From assembly GCF_000247695.1 (NCBI RefSeq), contig NW_004624800.1, forward strand, positions 8,592,180-8,656,179: DNA of 64,000 bases. Direction: 5' to 3'. Positions 13,411 through 25,420 of this stretch are shown here, piece by piece (the stretch's first letter is position 1; each line of letters begins with the position of its first letter). Below the pieces are notes generated by a model that saw nothing but the letters and a program-made list of their open reading frames with translations, ran no database searches and was not told the origin of the DNA. The DNA is from Heterocephalus glaber (Eukaryota > Chordata > Mammalia > Rodentia > Bathyergidae). The position numbers were made by a program, and so were the translations under genes.

Positions 13411-13949
13411 TAAAGTAAAATGTTGCAAATAGAACAAGACAAATGGTAAAATATGAAAATAAACTTTAATTGTTGCACTAAGTCTACTTAATTCTCTATT
13501 TAAATGAAGGCTGCCAATTTGTATGGATATAATATACAGAGAGGAAAGAAGCTGCATTTGCTCTGTTTTCTCTTCTTGAATCTTTCAGACTCTTTGGATC
13601 AATAGTATATTAAATCAACCTTACCTAAGAATGATCTGGTGGATGATTCTACAGCCCGAGAACAAGGATTTAAAATTTTATTTGCCTAGAGTTTCTCAGC
13701 ACACATGGAACAGTTCTATAAATGGGTGTTAAATGGATAAATAATGAAAGACAAATAATCAGAGCAGCATTTTGAAGCAAAATAATGTTACTTTTTCAAA
13801 GAAATCTTCTAAAATTTTAGGCAAGACAAATATATTACTAGGATAAAGAAATTTTTTTTTTGGAGTTTTATTTACTTAATGTAATCTCCCTCATATAATG
13901 CCAGTTGCATAGTTTTGAAACTGATATTACAATCACAATGAGATGAATG

Positions 13950-14345
13950 ATAATGCTTTATTTCTAGGGATCTATTTTAATAAGGAAAGCTGGCATAAAT
14001 ATGGTATGGTTTCTCTTATATGAGCAATCCAAAATATAAATAAAGAGCAAAGTAAAAGATAGAAAATAGGCAAAAGAGAGATAGATGTTTTGCAAAACAG
14101 AAGGGATCCAAGAGATGCAGGAAGGGGATGAATAAAAGAAGGAAGATGTGGCCGGGGGTTTAGCTCAGTGGTTTCACTGCCTGCTGCGCAAGCACAAGGA
14201 GCCGAGTTCGATCCCTGGTACTAAAAAAAAAAAAAAAGAAGGAAGGTGTTTTATATGCATGTACCAACACCCCACGTGGATTGTAACCATTATGCACTTC
14301 TAATATGTACTAATAATAAAAGGAAAAGGGTAGGGAAAATAAAAA
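13950..14345 (+). mobile_element. Old L1 3' UTR fragment
   Basis: tggtttctcttatatgagca, a purine-rich stretch and then gcacttctaatatgtactaataataaaag parallel the 3' UTR of the younger L1 copies at 28.9 and 48.5 kb but are much more diverged. A SINE interrupts it at 14150-14233. Confidence 0.55.
14150..14233 (+). mobile_element. tRNA-derived SINE with 16-bp target duplication
   Basis: A box TTTAGCTCAGTGG, B box GAGTTCGATCCCTGG and a 12+ A tail. The flanks aaaagaaggaagatgt (14134-14149) and aaaagaaggaaggtgt (14234-14249) differ at one base. Confidence 0.95.
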
Positions 14346-14349
14346 ATAA

Positions 14350-15720
14350 ATATTGCAGAATAGTTGATGAAATATGACTTGATGTACAGGTTAATGCAAT
14401 GCAGATGAAAGGTCAGAACTTAGACTGAGCTCCATCAAACCCCAACAAAACACAAAAACAAATGGGCTGGAAAGATTCTCCAAGGTAAAGTTAGGGACTG
14501 AGGGACAAGAGACTTGAGTCACCTGTATCTGCTCACAGGGTTTCCCCAAAGAAAAAGGATCTTGTCTGTCACCTTTCAGATAGGAGGGTTGGGGTTGGGG
14601 TAGGTGAGGTATGAAGTTAGGCTCCTGCCTTCCACAGAAACTGGGAGGCCTGAACTCCATCTCCCTGAGTGTTTTCTTTTCAGAGAGATAGCTCCTAAAT
14701 CCTTTGAGAAAGACAGTTAGTTAGTTCCATGTTTTAAAACTGGCCAGAGGCTCTTGAAAAGATTTATATCTCAGGGGGTCAGAGAAAGAATTTACAATTA
14801 CTAGTTTTCTGAATTAAATCCTCTGAGGAAAGGAAAGTCAAGGCTGCCAGTCAGGAAGCCTGTGTAAAGTTTAGTCAAGCTGGGAGAAATATTAAAGCTG
14901 TCTTGTTCAATTCTTAAACTGTAACCTGGCTTATATCAGAGGTCCTCCTTACAGGAGAACTGTTTATCTGAGTCTTCTCAGTTCTGAGTTTGTGCAGATA
15001 ACCAAAATTTATCTCCTCATGAAAATATGCATAAAATACCAATGATAACCTCTGACTGCATTCAAACATCCCCCTCTGCCAGGATGCATAACTGCCTATT
15101 TCTGTCTCCCTCACCAATATTCTTTACTAGTCACCCATTCACCACTCACAATAGACCCACAATGTAAGTTGAATAAGTGATGAAATTGCAAATTTTAACA
15201 AAGAAGATCTTTCTGTTGTTAGTGACATTGATGTAGAAAAGCTCACATCACATGTATAGTAGCCAGACCAATGCTGATTGGGAGAAATTGCTAAGAATAA
15301 TTGGTTGCATGATGGGCATTACAAAATAAAATTATTTGAATATAAAATAAATAAAAGCATTAACTGAGGAAACTGGTGAGACACAAACCATTTTGGGGAG
15401 AAACATTTGTTATATGACAAGGCTGCAAAAGCAGAAGGAGACATTGTGTTACCAAGAAGTTTGTTGGAAAAATCATGCCGAAACTTGGTAGATAATTTAT
15501 TTGAAGAATTGACATATAGTTGCAAATACAAATATCCCCCACACCATAGAATAAACATTAGTTTGTGTTATTTGTTAGACAAAGTATTGGTGAATCCCCA
15601 TTTCACTGTGAATTATGTCATGTTGATTTCTACTGCAAGTGATTTCACTTTCATGCAGACCACTTATTGGGTTAAATGACAAAAATTCCCCAGCAGTTGA
15701 AGGGTACAAGTTTAAGTCAA
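14350..15720. other. Intron, no gene recognised
   Basis: Ordinary AT-rich intron. A 90-codon plus frame at 15407-15679 and an 89-codon minus frame at 14391-14660 show no domain I can recognise and are treated as chance. Confidence 0.45.
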
Positions 15721-15724
15721 CAGT

Positions 15725-15847
15725 TTTCCTCCTCTTCCTCCTTCTCCTCTTCCTCCTCCTTCTTCCTCTTTCTCTCTTCTCTCTCTCTTTTTCTGTCTCT
15801 GTCTCTCTCTGCATCTCTTTCTCTCTCTCCTCTCTCTCTCTCTCTCA
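15725..15847 (+). repeat. Polypyrimidine (TCC/TC)n tract, about 120 bp
   Basis: Almost uninterrupted C/T on the plus strand: CCT/CTT triplets first, then (TC)n runs, with a few G/A interruptions. The CNTNAP2 transcript would carry the polypurine complement. Chance frames on both strands across it are low-complexity and rejected. Confidence 0.95.
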
Positions 15848-15849
15848 TT

Positions 15850-16768
15850 TAAAGGATAGCTTTTGTGAGCTACTTAAGGATTAGGAATGAGGATTCTGGC
15901 ATAATTTCTCCTGTGTTAAATATTGGGAACAAGCAAAAATAAGTATCTTAAGTAAAAACATGATATATATTGGAATAACTATGAATAGAGAATATTCTTT
16001 TTGGAATAAAGATAATTCAAACTTTGTTTAAAATGTGTTTTCTACCCAACAATTCTCTGGAAATAAATAAATAAATACATAGAGACACTTGCTAAAATAG
16101 AAAAGTATTCTTAAAAATCATCATGTAAGTATGCAAAGGAACTTCTCTGAAGCTTTTAAACATACAATTCTTCTAAGATAGATGTTAAGCCTTCTAGCTA
16201 TTATCTTATAATGTGCAAACGATGCATTTGACAATTTTTTTGATATGTTTGGGATGCATTCATGCCTTCTAGCTAAGCATGTACTATCCAATTTGGAGGC
16301 CTTAAACAAGCTCTCAGTATTTCTGAGAGCTAATTAAAACTTCATTATTAGTACAACAGCCTTACCACATTACTGGCTTGCTAAGAAACTCGGTAACTGA
16401 CAGTGTCTTTGTAGGTCTTCCAGCTGACACTTATAATTAAGTTGCATGAAACCTACTGCCCCCTAAAATCACTGTGTCACAAAAAAAAAAACGTTAAGCT
16501 CCAATGCAAGGTTGATTTACATGAAAGTAAAGTCCTAATGTTTCAAAGTCCCAAACTTCCCTTTTCAGCCAGAACAATAATTATACTTGAGACACATTTT
16601 TAGCAAGTTTACTTTTCTGGGGAGTCTATACATAGAGCTACCTTTTCTGTGATATCTGTTTTCATAAAGGTGGGTGACATACTTTCCCATGAATAATTCA
16701 ATTTATAAAAAATGAGTACAATAATTTTACCAGCCTAAAAGTGGAAGACAGAAGTACTAATTTAATTA
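15850..16768. other. Intron, no gene recognised
   Basis: AT-rich. A 12-A run lies at about 16480-16491. Nothing else is recognised. Confidence 0.4.
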
Positions 16769-16783
16769 ACTCTTATATTTCCT

Positions 16784-16877
16784 TTCTTTTTTTTTTTTTT
16801 TTGGTACCAGGGATCGAACTCAAGACCTTGCTGTTGCGAGGCAGGCAGTGGAACCACTGAGCTAAATCCCTGGCCCT
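16784..16877 (-). mobile_element. tRNA-derived SINE, minus, 15-bp target duplication
   Basis: T run, then ggtaccagggatcgaactc ... gagctaaatccctggccc. Exact direct repeat actcttatatttcct at 16769-16783 and 16878-16892. Confidence 0.95.
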
Positions 16878-16919
16878 ACTCTTATATTTCCTATTGATGA
16901 ATCCATAACAGCCACTTTT

Positions 16920-18310
16920 TTCACTTTTTATTAATTTTATTGGCACATTTTAGGTATATGTTATAATGACATTCATCATTGGAAATTTGTACATTTACAT
17001 AATTTATCTTGGTTCTTATTTTTTCCCCATTCCCCTGGCCTCCCTTCAATCCCTCCATCCCTCCCTATTTACAAAGACTTTGTTTCCATTTTTTCATTTT
17101 CTCATATTAATTCCATTCCCTTCTTTTCTTTCTCAAATCCCTCCCACTATCCCCTCCCTTTTGGAGCTTTTCTTCCTATTTCAAAATATCTATTATGCCT
17201 TTTGATCCTTATTTACACTTTCAGTTTCTCATACCAGAGATACTATTCAGTATTTACACATGTGTGTCCTATTTATTTCACTTCAGCATATTGAATCAAT
17301 GTGCATCCATTTAGCTATAAATGTCCCTAATTTCTCATTCTTTATGGCTGAGTAGTACTCCATTTTATTAAAAATTTTTTTTCTTTATCCAGTCTCCAGT
17401 TGATGGGCAATTGGGCTGTTTCCAAGTTTGAACTATTACAAACTGTGCTGCTATGAACATGGGTGCACATATATTACTGTAGTATGATTCATTTAATTCT
17501 TTGGGGAAGATCCCCAGGAGGGGAATAGCTGGGTCAAATGGGGCTTCTAATCCCACTTGTTTGAGGCATCTCCATATTGATTTCCACAGTGGTTGCACCA
17601 GTCTACACTCCCACCAACAATGAAGAAGGGTTCTTTTCTCCCCACAACCCTGCTAGCTTTTGTTATTGGTTGATTTCATGATAGCAGCCATTCTTTCTGG
17701 GGTGAGGTGGAATCTCAGCATTGTTTGCATTTGCATCTCTTGAATGACCAGTGATGTTGAACATTTTTTTCATGTGTTTATTTGCTGCTTCTAGTTCTTT
17801 GTCTGAGAAATGTATGTTCATTTCAGATGCGCATTTTTGGATTGGGTCTTTAGATTTGGGAGGTCTGATTTTTTAAAGTACTTTATAGATTCTAGATAGT
17901 AGACCTTTACCTGAGGGACAGCTGGTAAAAATTTCCTCCCACATTGTGGGTTGTCTCTTCACACTGTTTCTCTTGCTGTGCAGAAGCTTTTTAATAAGAA
18001 GAGATCCCACTTGTTGATTATTTCTGCTAGTTCACATGCAACTGTGGTTTTGTTCATGAAATTTTTTCCCACTCCAATGTCTACCTAACTTCTCTTCCAG
18101 CAGGTTTAGTGTTTCTGTGTTAATATTTAGATCTTTAATCCATTTAGTGTTTAGTTTAGTGCTTGATGAAAGATATAGGTCTAGTTTTAATCTTTGGCAA
18201 GTTGCAACCCAATTTGTCCAGCACCATTTATTAAAGAGGCTATCTTTCCTCCAGGGAGGGTGTATGGCTCCTTTGTGAAAGATGAGGTGGCTGAGTATGT
18301 CTGGAGTTGA
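16920..18310 (-). mobile_element. 5'-truncated L1, minus, with exact target duplication
   Basis: Exact 15-bp direct repeat ataacagccactttt at 16905-16919 and 18311-18325 bounds a 1.4-kb insertion. On the minus strand it holds the ORF2 C-terminal region (frames contain PWRKDSLFNKWCWTNW, KLNTKWIKDLN, FDPAIPLLGIFPKE), then a purine-rich 3' UTR (polypyrimidine on plus, 17030-17165) and a short A tail. Frame breaks separate the ORF2 pieces and the reverse transcriptase is missing, so it is inactive. The apparent 127-codon minus frame at 18032-18415 begins in flanking DNA for its first 35 codons. Confidence 0.92.
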
Positions 18311-18464
18311 ATAACAGCCACTTTTGAATATAAGCTTGCTACTCTTATCAGCAGACAACATTGTTTCTAGGCAATTTGGATGCAGACCTTCTAGGGTGTA
18401 TTGGGGAAACATCAATGGACTTTAATATTATGTAGAACAAAACATAATTAGGAAAAAAATTCTT

Positions 18465-18551
18465 TTTTTTTTTTTTTGGTACTGGGGATCGAACTCGGGT
18501 CTTTGTGCTTGCAAGGCAGGCGGCAGAACCACTGAGCTAAATCCCCGGCCC
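18465..18551 (-). mobile_element. tRNA-derived SINE, minus, 16-bp target duplication
   Basis: Near-consensus copy: ggtactggggatcgaactcg ... gagctaaatccccggccc. Exact direct repeat taggaaaaaaattctt at 18449-18464 and 18552-18567. Confidence 0.95.
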
Positions 18552-18569
18552 TAGGAAAAAAATTCTTAG

Positions 18570-20035
18570 GGGAAGAGCATCATGTCATGTAGCAAGCTGC
18601 AAAATAGAATTGCTGTTCTATATTATTTGTTTAAACGTCTTTATTCTCATAAAACATATTAGAAGAAAAACATCCTAAAATATCTATAGCTTCTCCATGC
18701 AAAGGTATTATAGCTAATGACAACTTTTGGTGAAATTATGAAATCGTATTAAGACAAAATGCCATATTACTGTTTTATTTAAAAGACATTGCATTGCAAA
18801 TATTGTAATACAAATACCAAAGGTTAAAATGATTATCCTGGAAACATAACCCAGGAAAAGGCTTTAACTAAGAAAAAAGTAATTCTCCGCATATATTCCT
18901 TAAATTTTTACACCAAAATACAACTTTTTTGACTACGTCCCCAATTTAGGAAGTTCTGCATTGATCAGAGTTCAAGTAGCTCTTTCTCAAATGAAGGAAA
19001 CAAATGTAAGAATTAAATGCACCTGGAAATTCTTGTTAACCATATTGAATATTTTCAATCTTAACTCATTACATACACAAGAGATGACTTGCTAATGGAT
19101 GTGCTCCACTAGGGAATTTTATAATCCATTTCAGTCCTTTTAACATGAAAGTCTCTAAAATGAATAAGCTCATCAATTCATGTATTTTATAGCAAAATAT
19201 AACTTAATATTGTATAAAATCACACTTTATGTAGTCTTTTTTCATTTTACTGAATACATAATATGGTTTGTTGTTAATTTATTTTTCCCAAATATGTGAG
19301 CATCTACTATGAGCTCAGATTTAATTTAAATAGTTGAGGTTATAATTCTCAAGTACATTGGTATTGTAAAAGAATATTAAAACTATTGATTTTAAGTAAT
19401 ATTCAATCTGTCCTCATCTCAAATACTGATTTTTAAAATTCTTAAAAAAATAGAAACTAAAAATTATGACTTATTGAAGAATATTTTAATTACACACCTT
19501 TACATTAATTTGATGAATTAAGAGCCTCTGTTTTCCACCCAGGGATTTACAAAATGAATATTTGATTACAAAATAAATGTACTAATTTAAAATTGAATAC
19601 AAAGTGTATTCATGTTGAATTCATGTTAAAATTTTATCTTAACCCATTTCCTAATCCCTAAGGGTTTTTTATATACCTTTCACATTTTTATACACATCTT
19701 CAGATAAAACCAAATTTGGTTCATAAAATCATATCATATATGCCATTGATACGGAACTTCAGATTCATAACACAAAGTGCAAATGTTCTAAGAATCATAT
19801 AGTGTATGACAACAAATGTAAGAATTAAGTGTCTGTTTGAATCTTCTTGAGAAGCAGATACCACTGTATCACTTGTGCCGGGATATTTTTAGGAGAAATG
19901 AGCCATGTATACCTGGATACAGGGTTTTGACTAGGTCTATGTATTGTGGATACGTTTTCATAGCCTATGATTTGTCTTTTCATATTTTACTGGTGTTCTT
20001 TGAAGAACAGGAAATTTTAACTTTTATGTTTTATA
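18570..20035. other. AT-rich intron, nothing recognised
   Basis: No gene, RNA gene or classifiable repeat seen. Confidence 0.4.
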
Positions 20036-20039
20036 TACA

Positions 20040-21330
20040 TTCATTAATTTTTCTTTTATAGCTGCATATTTCTGTGTCCTATTCATTGTTAACTATTCTA
20101 AGATTATGATCATATCCTCTTAGGTATTCTTCTAGAAGTTGAAAAGTATTTATGACTACATTTAAGTGCATGGTTTATTTTATGTGTAGAGAATGTAAAA
20201 AGAGACATAGAGGTTCTCTCTATGTGGATATCATAACCACACTATTATTTTCCCCTTTGATTTATGTTAGTGGCTTTGTCAAAAGTCATTTCTTCCTGTG
20301 TGTAGGTGTAATGTGGACACTCAGTTTTGTACTTTTAATCGTTGGTTATGCTTACAGTTATATATACTGTCTTTATTACTACAGCATTAAAATACTTCCT
20401 GGAATTCTTATACACTCTAATTTTGTTTTGTTAATTGTAGGCTTTTTTCAGTACAAGTAAATTTTAAGTCATGTTATTTATTTTTTTAAAAAGTCAACTA
20501 GATATTTAACATGGAATGTATTACATATATAAATCAATTTATAGAGAATTGATAAATGAAATAATATTCTCTCAATCAGTGAACCTGGTATTTTTATTTA
20601 CATAAAGATTCTTTTAGTTTGCATGGAATCATTTTTAATTTACTGCAGAGAAACAGAGTATAATTTAATTACATTTAACTCAGCTTTTTGACTGTGGTGC
20701 TATTTTGAATCATGTCAATTATTGTAATTCCATTACATTATTCAAATATTTCATGCTAGAACAGGGAATTGACTTTTTCACTAATATTCTGATAACTTAA
20801 TAAAGTTATTATTTTAAAAGTTCTATTTTAAAATTGATTAGGATTTACTATATGGATTATCATGTCATTTCTGAAAACCGGCTGGCTTACTTTTTATATC
20901 TCAATCTTTATGTTTCTATTTATTCTTTTCTTATTACACTGGCTAGAGTCTCCCATACAACACTGAATAAAAATGTGAAAGCACATATATTTCCCTACTC
21001 AATAAATCAAGTGGAAAATATTCTGGAGTTTTAAGTATTACATCAGCAGTCAGTTTTTATAGATGCCCATTACCAACTTGAGGTAGTTTCTTTCTAATAC
21101 ATCTTTGTTAAGAGTGTTTTGTCATTAATGGAAATTTGATTTAGTCAAATGGTTTTTTATGTCTATTGAGATAATCACATGTGATGAATTGTATTGATTG
21201 ATTTTTAAATACTGAACAAATCTTACTTTTCGAGGATAAACCCAACTTAGTAATAGTCGTATTTCCATATAAATATCATTTGATTTGGTTTTCTAATTAA
21301 TTCTTGTGTCTTTATTCATTATAAACATTG
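20040..21330 (-). mobile_element. Ancient L1 ORF2 remnant, minus
   Basis: Read on the plus strand, the order of landmarks is the reverse of L1 ORF2. These include tgtctttattactacagcat, actggctagagtctcccata, ctgaataaaaatgtgaaagc, tcaaatggttttttatgtct, attgagataatcacatgtga and aggataaacccaacttagta, which cover the reverse-transcriptase and C-terminal regions. The plus-strand frames at 20152-20460 and 20834-21034 are antisense shadows of this. Strongly decayed. Confidence 0.75.
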
Positions 21331-22668
21331 ATCTGTAGTTTTATTTTATTATACTCTTATCTGATTATGTAAATGTTCTAAATACTATTAAGGAATATAA
21401 ATATATTGAGTGTCATTATATAAGAAAGATACATTAAAATGTGTAATAATAACCACCAAAATATTATTTAAAGCACTTAAATTCTAAAAATTATGAAATG
21501 AGAAAACAATTTAAACTTCAACAACTTAAAGCATAGCAAAAAAAAAAAGGAAAGGAAGAAAGCAAGAAAATCGAAAAGCATTCCTCAAGTATGGGTAAGC
21601 TTTCACAAATTTTGTTTAAGGTAGAATTACACATTTTATTAGTGTTTCTATTCTCTAATAGGAACTAAAGCCTTCCTCTACTGAAAAGAAATGCTACCAG
21701 ATATTTTATCTTTCCACCGACTTTAAAACTTCTAAATTGCTCATCATATTCAGGAAATGGTAAGTGCTCAAGAAAGCATCATTGATTCCTTTCAAGGTTA
21801 AATACCTGGTTGGTAAATGTCTAATAAGGGGAGGGAACACAAGTAACTTATTCACTAATTACGATTTTATGTATTATATGTTTTCATTTTGTCTGTTAAT
21901 TTTCCCCTTAATTAACCATTAGTGAATTTTATTGAATCACATTCTGTAATTAGTACTTTTGAATTGAGGCTATTCTAATTTCTCAAGTTAACTGTGGAAA
22001 TATCTTATGGACTTTTGACTAATATTTTAATTAAAGCATAGACTCATATGAAAGGCATCCCTTTTATTTTGGATAATTATCAGCTATTGATAATTGTCCA
22101 ACTCTTTTGATAAAGTTTTTATTAGTACTCTTATTTAGTAGCAAATAGCCTTATAAGTGAATAATTAGCTAATAATTTAATTAAACTCTGTTTACATTAT
22201 CTTCTTATACTATTTATTCCTTTATTTGAGAAAAAAATCAAATTTTAGTACAGTTATGTTTGCTTACTTCCAAAAGATATGTTTAAAATTTTGAATATGT
22301 GAAATTTTTAGGCATTGCTCTTATTTGAAATCTATGTTCACTGTTCACTCCACATTCTCTGAATTTTTCAAGTTTTTAAATAATTCTTTTAAAAAATACA
22401 TTAAGCAAGATCCCAAGTAGTAAGTTCAATCATTATTTCTGTATTTAAGGCAGTTATAAGGTTATACAAGCCAAACATAATAGTATTTAATTGAAAGTCT
22501 AGGTATAAGAAGTTGCATAAAAGTGAATAAAGTAAGGTTTAATTCTGAACCTTCCTGAAATACTTTAATAATAGGAGGCAGCAGAATGGCCACTTTATAC
22601 CCTACAATGTAAGGCTGTACTACTTAGGATCGTGTGGACACTAACACATTTGTATGATGGCTCCACAC

Positions 22669-22694
22669 ACATGCACACATATGTGTGTGCATGT
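22669..22694. repeat. Near-palindromic alternating purine-pyrimidine site
   Basis: acatgcacacatatgtgtgt followed by gcatgt reads almost identically on both strands, with alternating purine and pyrimidine. It could extrude a hairpin or adopt Z-DNA. No function is inferred. Confidence 0.6.
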
Positions 22695-24855
22695 ATGTTT
22701 CATAGAATTTTGAACTCCTAGACCAGCCCAAGTTCCAGATAAAAATGAAAATAATATTAATAGAATCTGCTTTAACCTGTGAGAACTCTCTGCACAGTCT
22801 TTGATAGACATCCAGGTAACATTCTCCATTTCCCCTCAGGATATGAATTGAAATACTATGAATAAATATTAGTTCTCACTCAGAAGCCAGCTGAATATAT
22901 TGATTGTATATCACTATTTTTGGATAAAATGCTCAAGTATCACAAAGCATTTGTAGTATTTTTATAACAGGGGACCATGAACAAAGGTGATTCATTATTA
23001 TTTTTTCAAAGAGTAAAACATTATAATGCAAAAGTTGCCAAAATACACACAGTCCTTTCACTTTCACCATCATTAGGAAAATTATAGATTTCATAGCTTC
23101 TTTGAGGTTACAAAATCTGAACATTGTATCTGGAATGTATGATAAGATTCAACTATAGAACTGAGCCAAAATATCAAATGGTAAAATATCTGTTTATAAA
23201 ATAGAGTTAATTAAAAGTGCATAAATCATTCTGCTGTGAAGGAGTAGACTGAAGAATTCATACTGGAAAACTCCTTTCTAAAACCACAACACTCTTGTGG
23301 ACTTCCTATTCAGATCAGACATTTCACCTTTATTTCTCCACACATACTAAATCATAAAATGAGTATATTACAGTTTAGCCACCAGAGGATGCTTCATAGG
23401 ACAAGTAATTAAAAGGTTGGCAAGTGCTTTTTAATTAGAGTGCTTATATAATTGCCAATGAATAACAACCCCTTCATTCAAAATCCACTGCCCAGAAGTT
23501 AATTGAGTTGCTGAAGTCTCAAATATTATCAGTATACATCTATTTTCAGTTTGCTAAATTCACTTACTTTAAAATAGTTATGAAACCCCAAAGTTCCAAA
23601 ATCCAGGAAATTATATACAAGTATTTGGTTCTCATTAAGTCAAAATCAATTTTGCTCTTTATCCACTCCATGTAGGCTGATAAAGCAATGTAATACACTG
23701 ACCATCATAATGAAGAGTATCAGAGCCAGGAAATACAGAAGCTGCACTTCTTGTTTGTCAAAGAACCCCACCCAGTGTTGACACTTTTCTGATTGCAGTT
23801 TTCAGATTATAGGGCAATTTCTATTGCAACCCTATACTCAGAGATAGATTCACAATCACTGTGTGTCAGGAATTTAGGCTGAAGTAAAGTAAGACTAATA
23901 AGAGGAATTATAATGTGTTAGTGTAATATGTTGTGCTTTACTAAAGGATGTCTATAAATTTTATAAAAGAAATCAAATAAAATTGCCGGGCACTTCTGAA
24001 TGCTGCTCATTATATGACACTTGTTAATTGGTTTGAATTTTAAAATGTACTTAAGAAAATGAGAGGTTAAGGAAAATTTTGAGGCTAAAGATGGGAATTT
24101 ACATAAAGTAAAAACAAGCAAACAACAAAGAAAGAACCCAACTTATGATTGTGCCATTTGTATCCTTCTATTAGTGGCAAGAGTGAGAGTGAATGTCCCA
24201 TAGGAAGAAGAGATAGAGAAGCACATAGATATGTACCTTGGCTACTACACAATTTGTCAACGAGGGAATGTCTATGGTTCCAGGGCTAATTATATCCTCA
24301 GTCTCTGAAACAATATTAACAATTTTGAACAACAATACCTAAATGACGATAATGAATTTTTCTATTCAAAGAAATATTTTTCATTCATTTGAATAAAAAC
24401 TCCAAATGAAGTTAAGACATTTTACTTAGTCTTATAAAATATGTTTAAAACTAACGCCATTGATTAATAGATTAATTTAAAAAGAATTATTTTTCCAAAA
24501 GACAATACTTTTTTGTCTTCAGCCTTCATAAGGATAAGCAGAGAACCAATATATTGCATTTTTATTTCAGATTAAGATGCCCTATCTAATTGATGTACTT
24601 ACTGGGCTACAGAGGTTGTCTAGAACATTCCTACCGTATCAGCATATCAGTTTGTGGCACTGGGGCTGGCACAGCAGATGTCTGTGTTGGAGATACACTT
24701 ATCCTTCCCCTGCCTCCAGCCCACAAAGTGTATCACTCAGATATACTTTGCACTCACTCCAGCTCTTCTCTACAAATATGTTCAAATTATTCTGACAAAA
24801 ACAAAAATAAAAACCCCCTCCCTTGTCAGTAACTTTCCCAATTCTGCGTGCTAGG

Positions 24856-24873
24856 CTCTCTCTCTCTCTCTCC
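24856..24873 (+). repeat. (TC)n microsatellite
   Basis: Nine CT units in succession. Confidence 0.9.
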
Positions 24874-25171
24874 TATATTCTCTGTACAACAAGATAAACT
24901 TCATAAATGTTTATAAAGTAAATGAACTCTTACCCTATATCTGTACATCTAAGACTCCTCTCTATACTCTTCCACTTAAAATCCTAGCTCAGATGATTTT
25001 GGTGTGAACCTGCTTCTACAGCTATACCCAAGTCTCCAGTTCTTGCAGTAACCAACTAGCCTCCATCCTTGCATGTTAGTTTGCCTCACGGTTTTGACAA
25101 TGCTGGTTTTCTTTTTAAAATAATTCTGTCTTTTACCTTTTACTAGCTCTTGCCTGTTGGCAACCTGGCCA

Positions 25172-25420
25172 GGAATGAATGGTTCAACAGAAAGATTAAA
25201 CCGCAGGACAAAAGTACATCGACTATATAAGGAGTGAATGGTCAAAATGTGGGACAAAAGCTCAAATAATTAAAATGCAAGGCAAAAGGCTTGAAGGCTC
25301 TGTGAGGATAAATACACTGTAGGGGCAAAAAGCAAGTGAGCTCTATGAGGAGTGAATGGTTAAACTATGGGGCAAAAGCACAGGCTGTGTGAGAATTGAA
25401 TGGTTTAGCAATAAGTTTAG
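25172..25420 (+). repeat. Degenerate minisatellite, about six units of about 40 bp
   Basis: Successive units share aggagtgaatggt, then a variable A-rich stretch, then a ggg(g/a)caaaag core. Units begin near 25172, 25231, 25268, 25305, 25349 and 25391, with unit length about 36-59 bp. The cores are caggacaaaag, tgggacaaaag, caaggcaaaag, aggggcaaaaag and tggggcaaaag. The array is old and imperfect. It may be the tandem-repeat section of an LTR, but no ends were found. Confidence 0.75.

Larger units (their letters stand above)
21335..25165. other. Intron, no gene recognised
   Basis: Mostly AT-rich sequence with no classifiable repeat. Small features are a near-palindrome at 22669-22694 and a (TC)n run at 24856-24873. 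Confidence 0.4.

Noticed and set aside
15575..15884. Overlapping plus and minus frames of low complexity (Leu/Ser-rich and Arg/Glu-rich)
   Set aside because: They are translations of the polypyrimidine microsatellite.
18032..18415. 127-codon minus frame as a possible gene
   Set aside because: It is the L1 ORF2 C-terminal region. Its first 35 codons come by chance from sequence outside the L1 target duplication.
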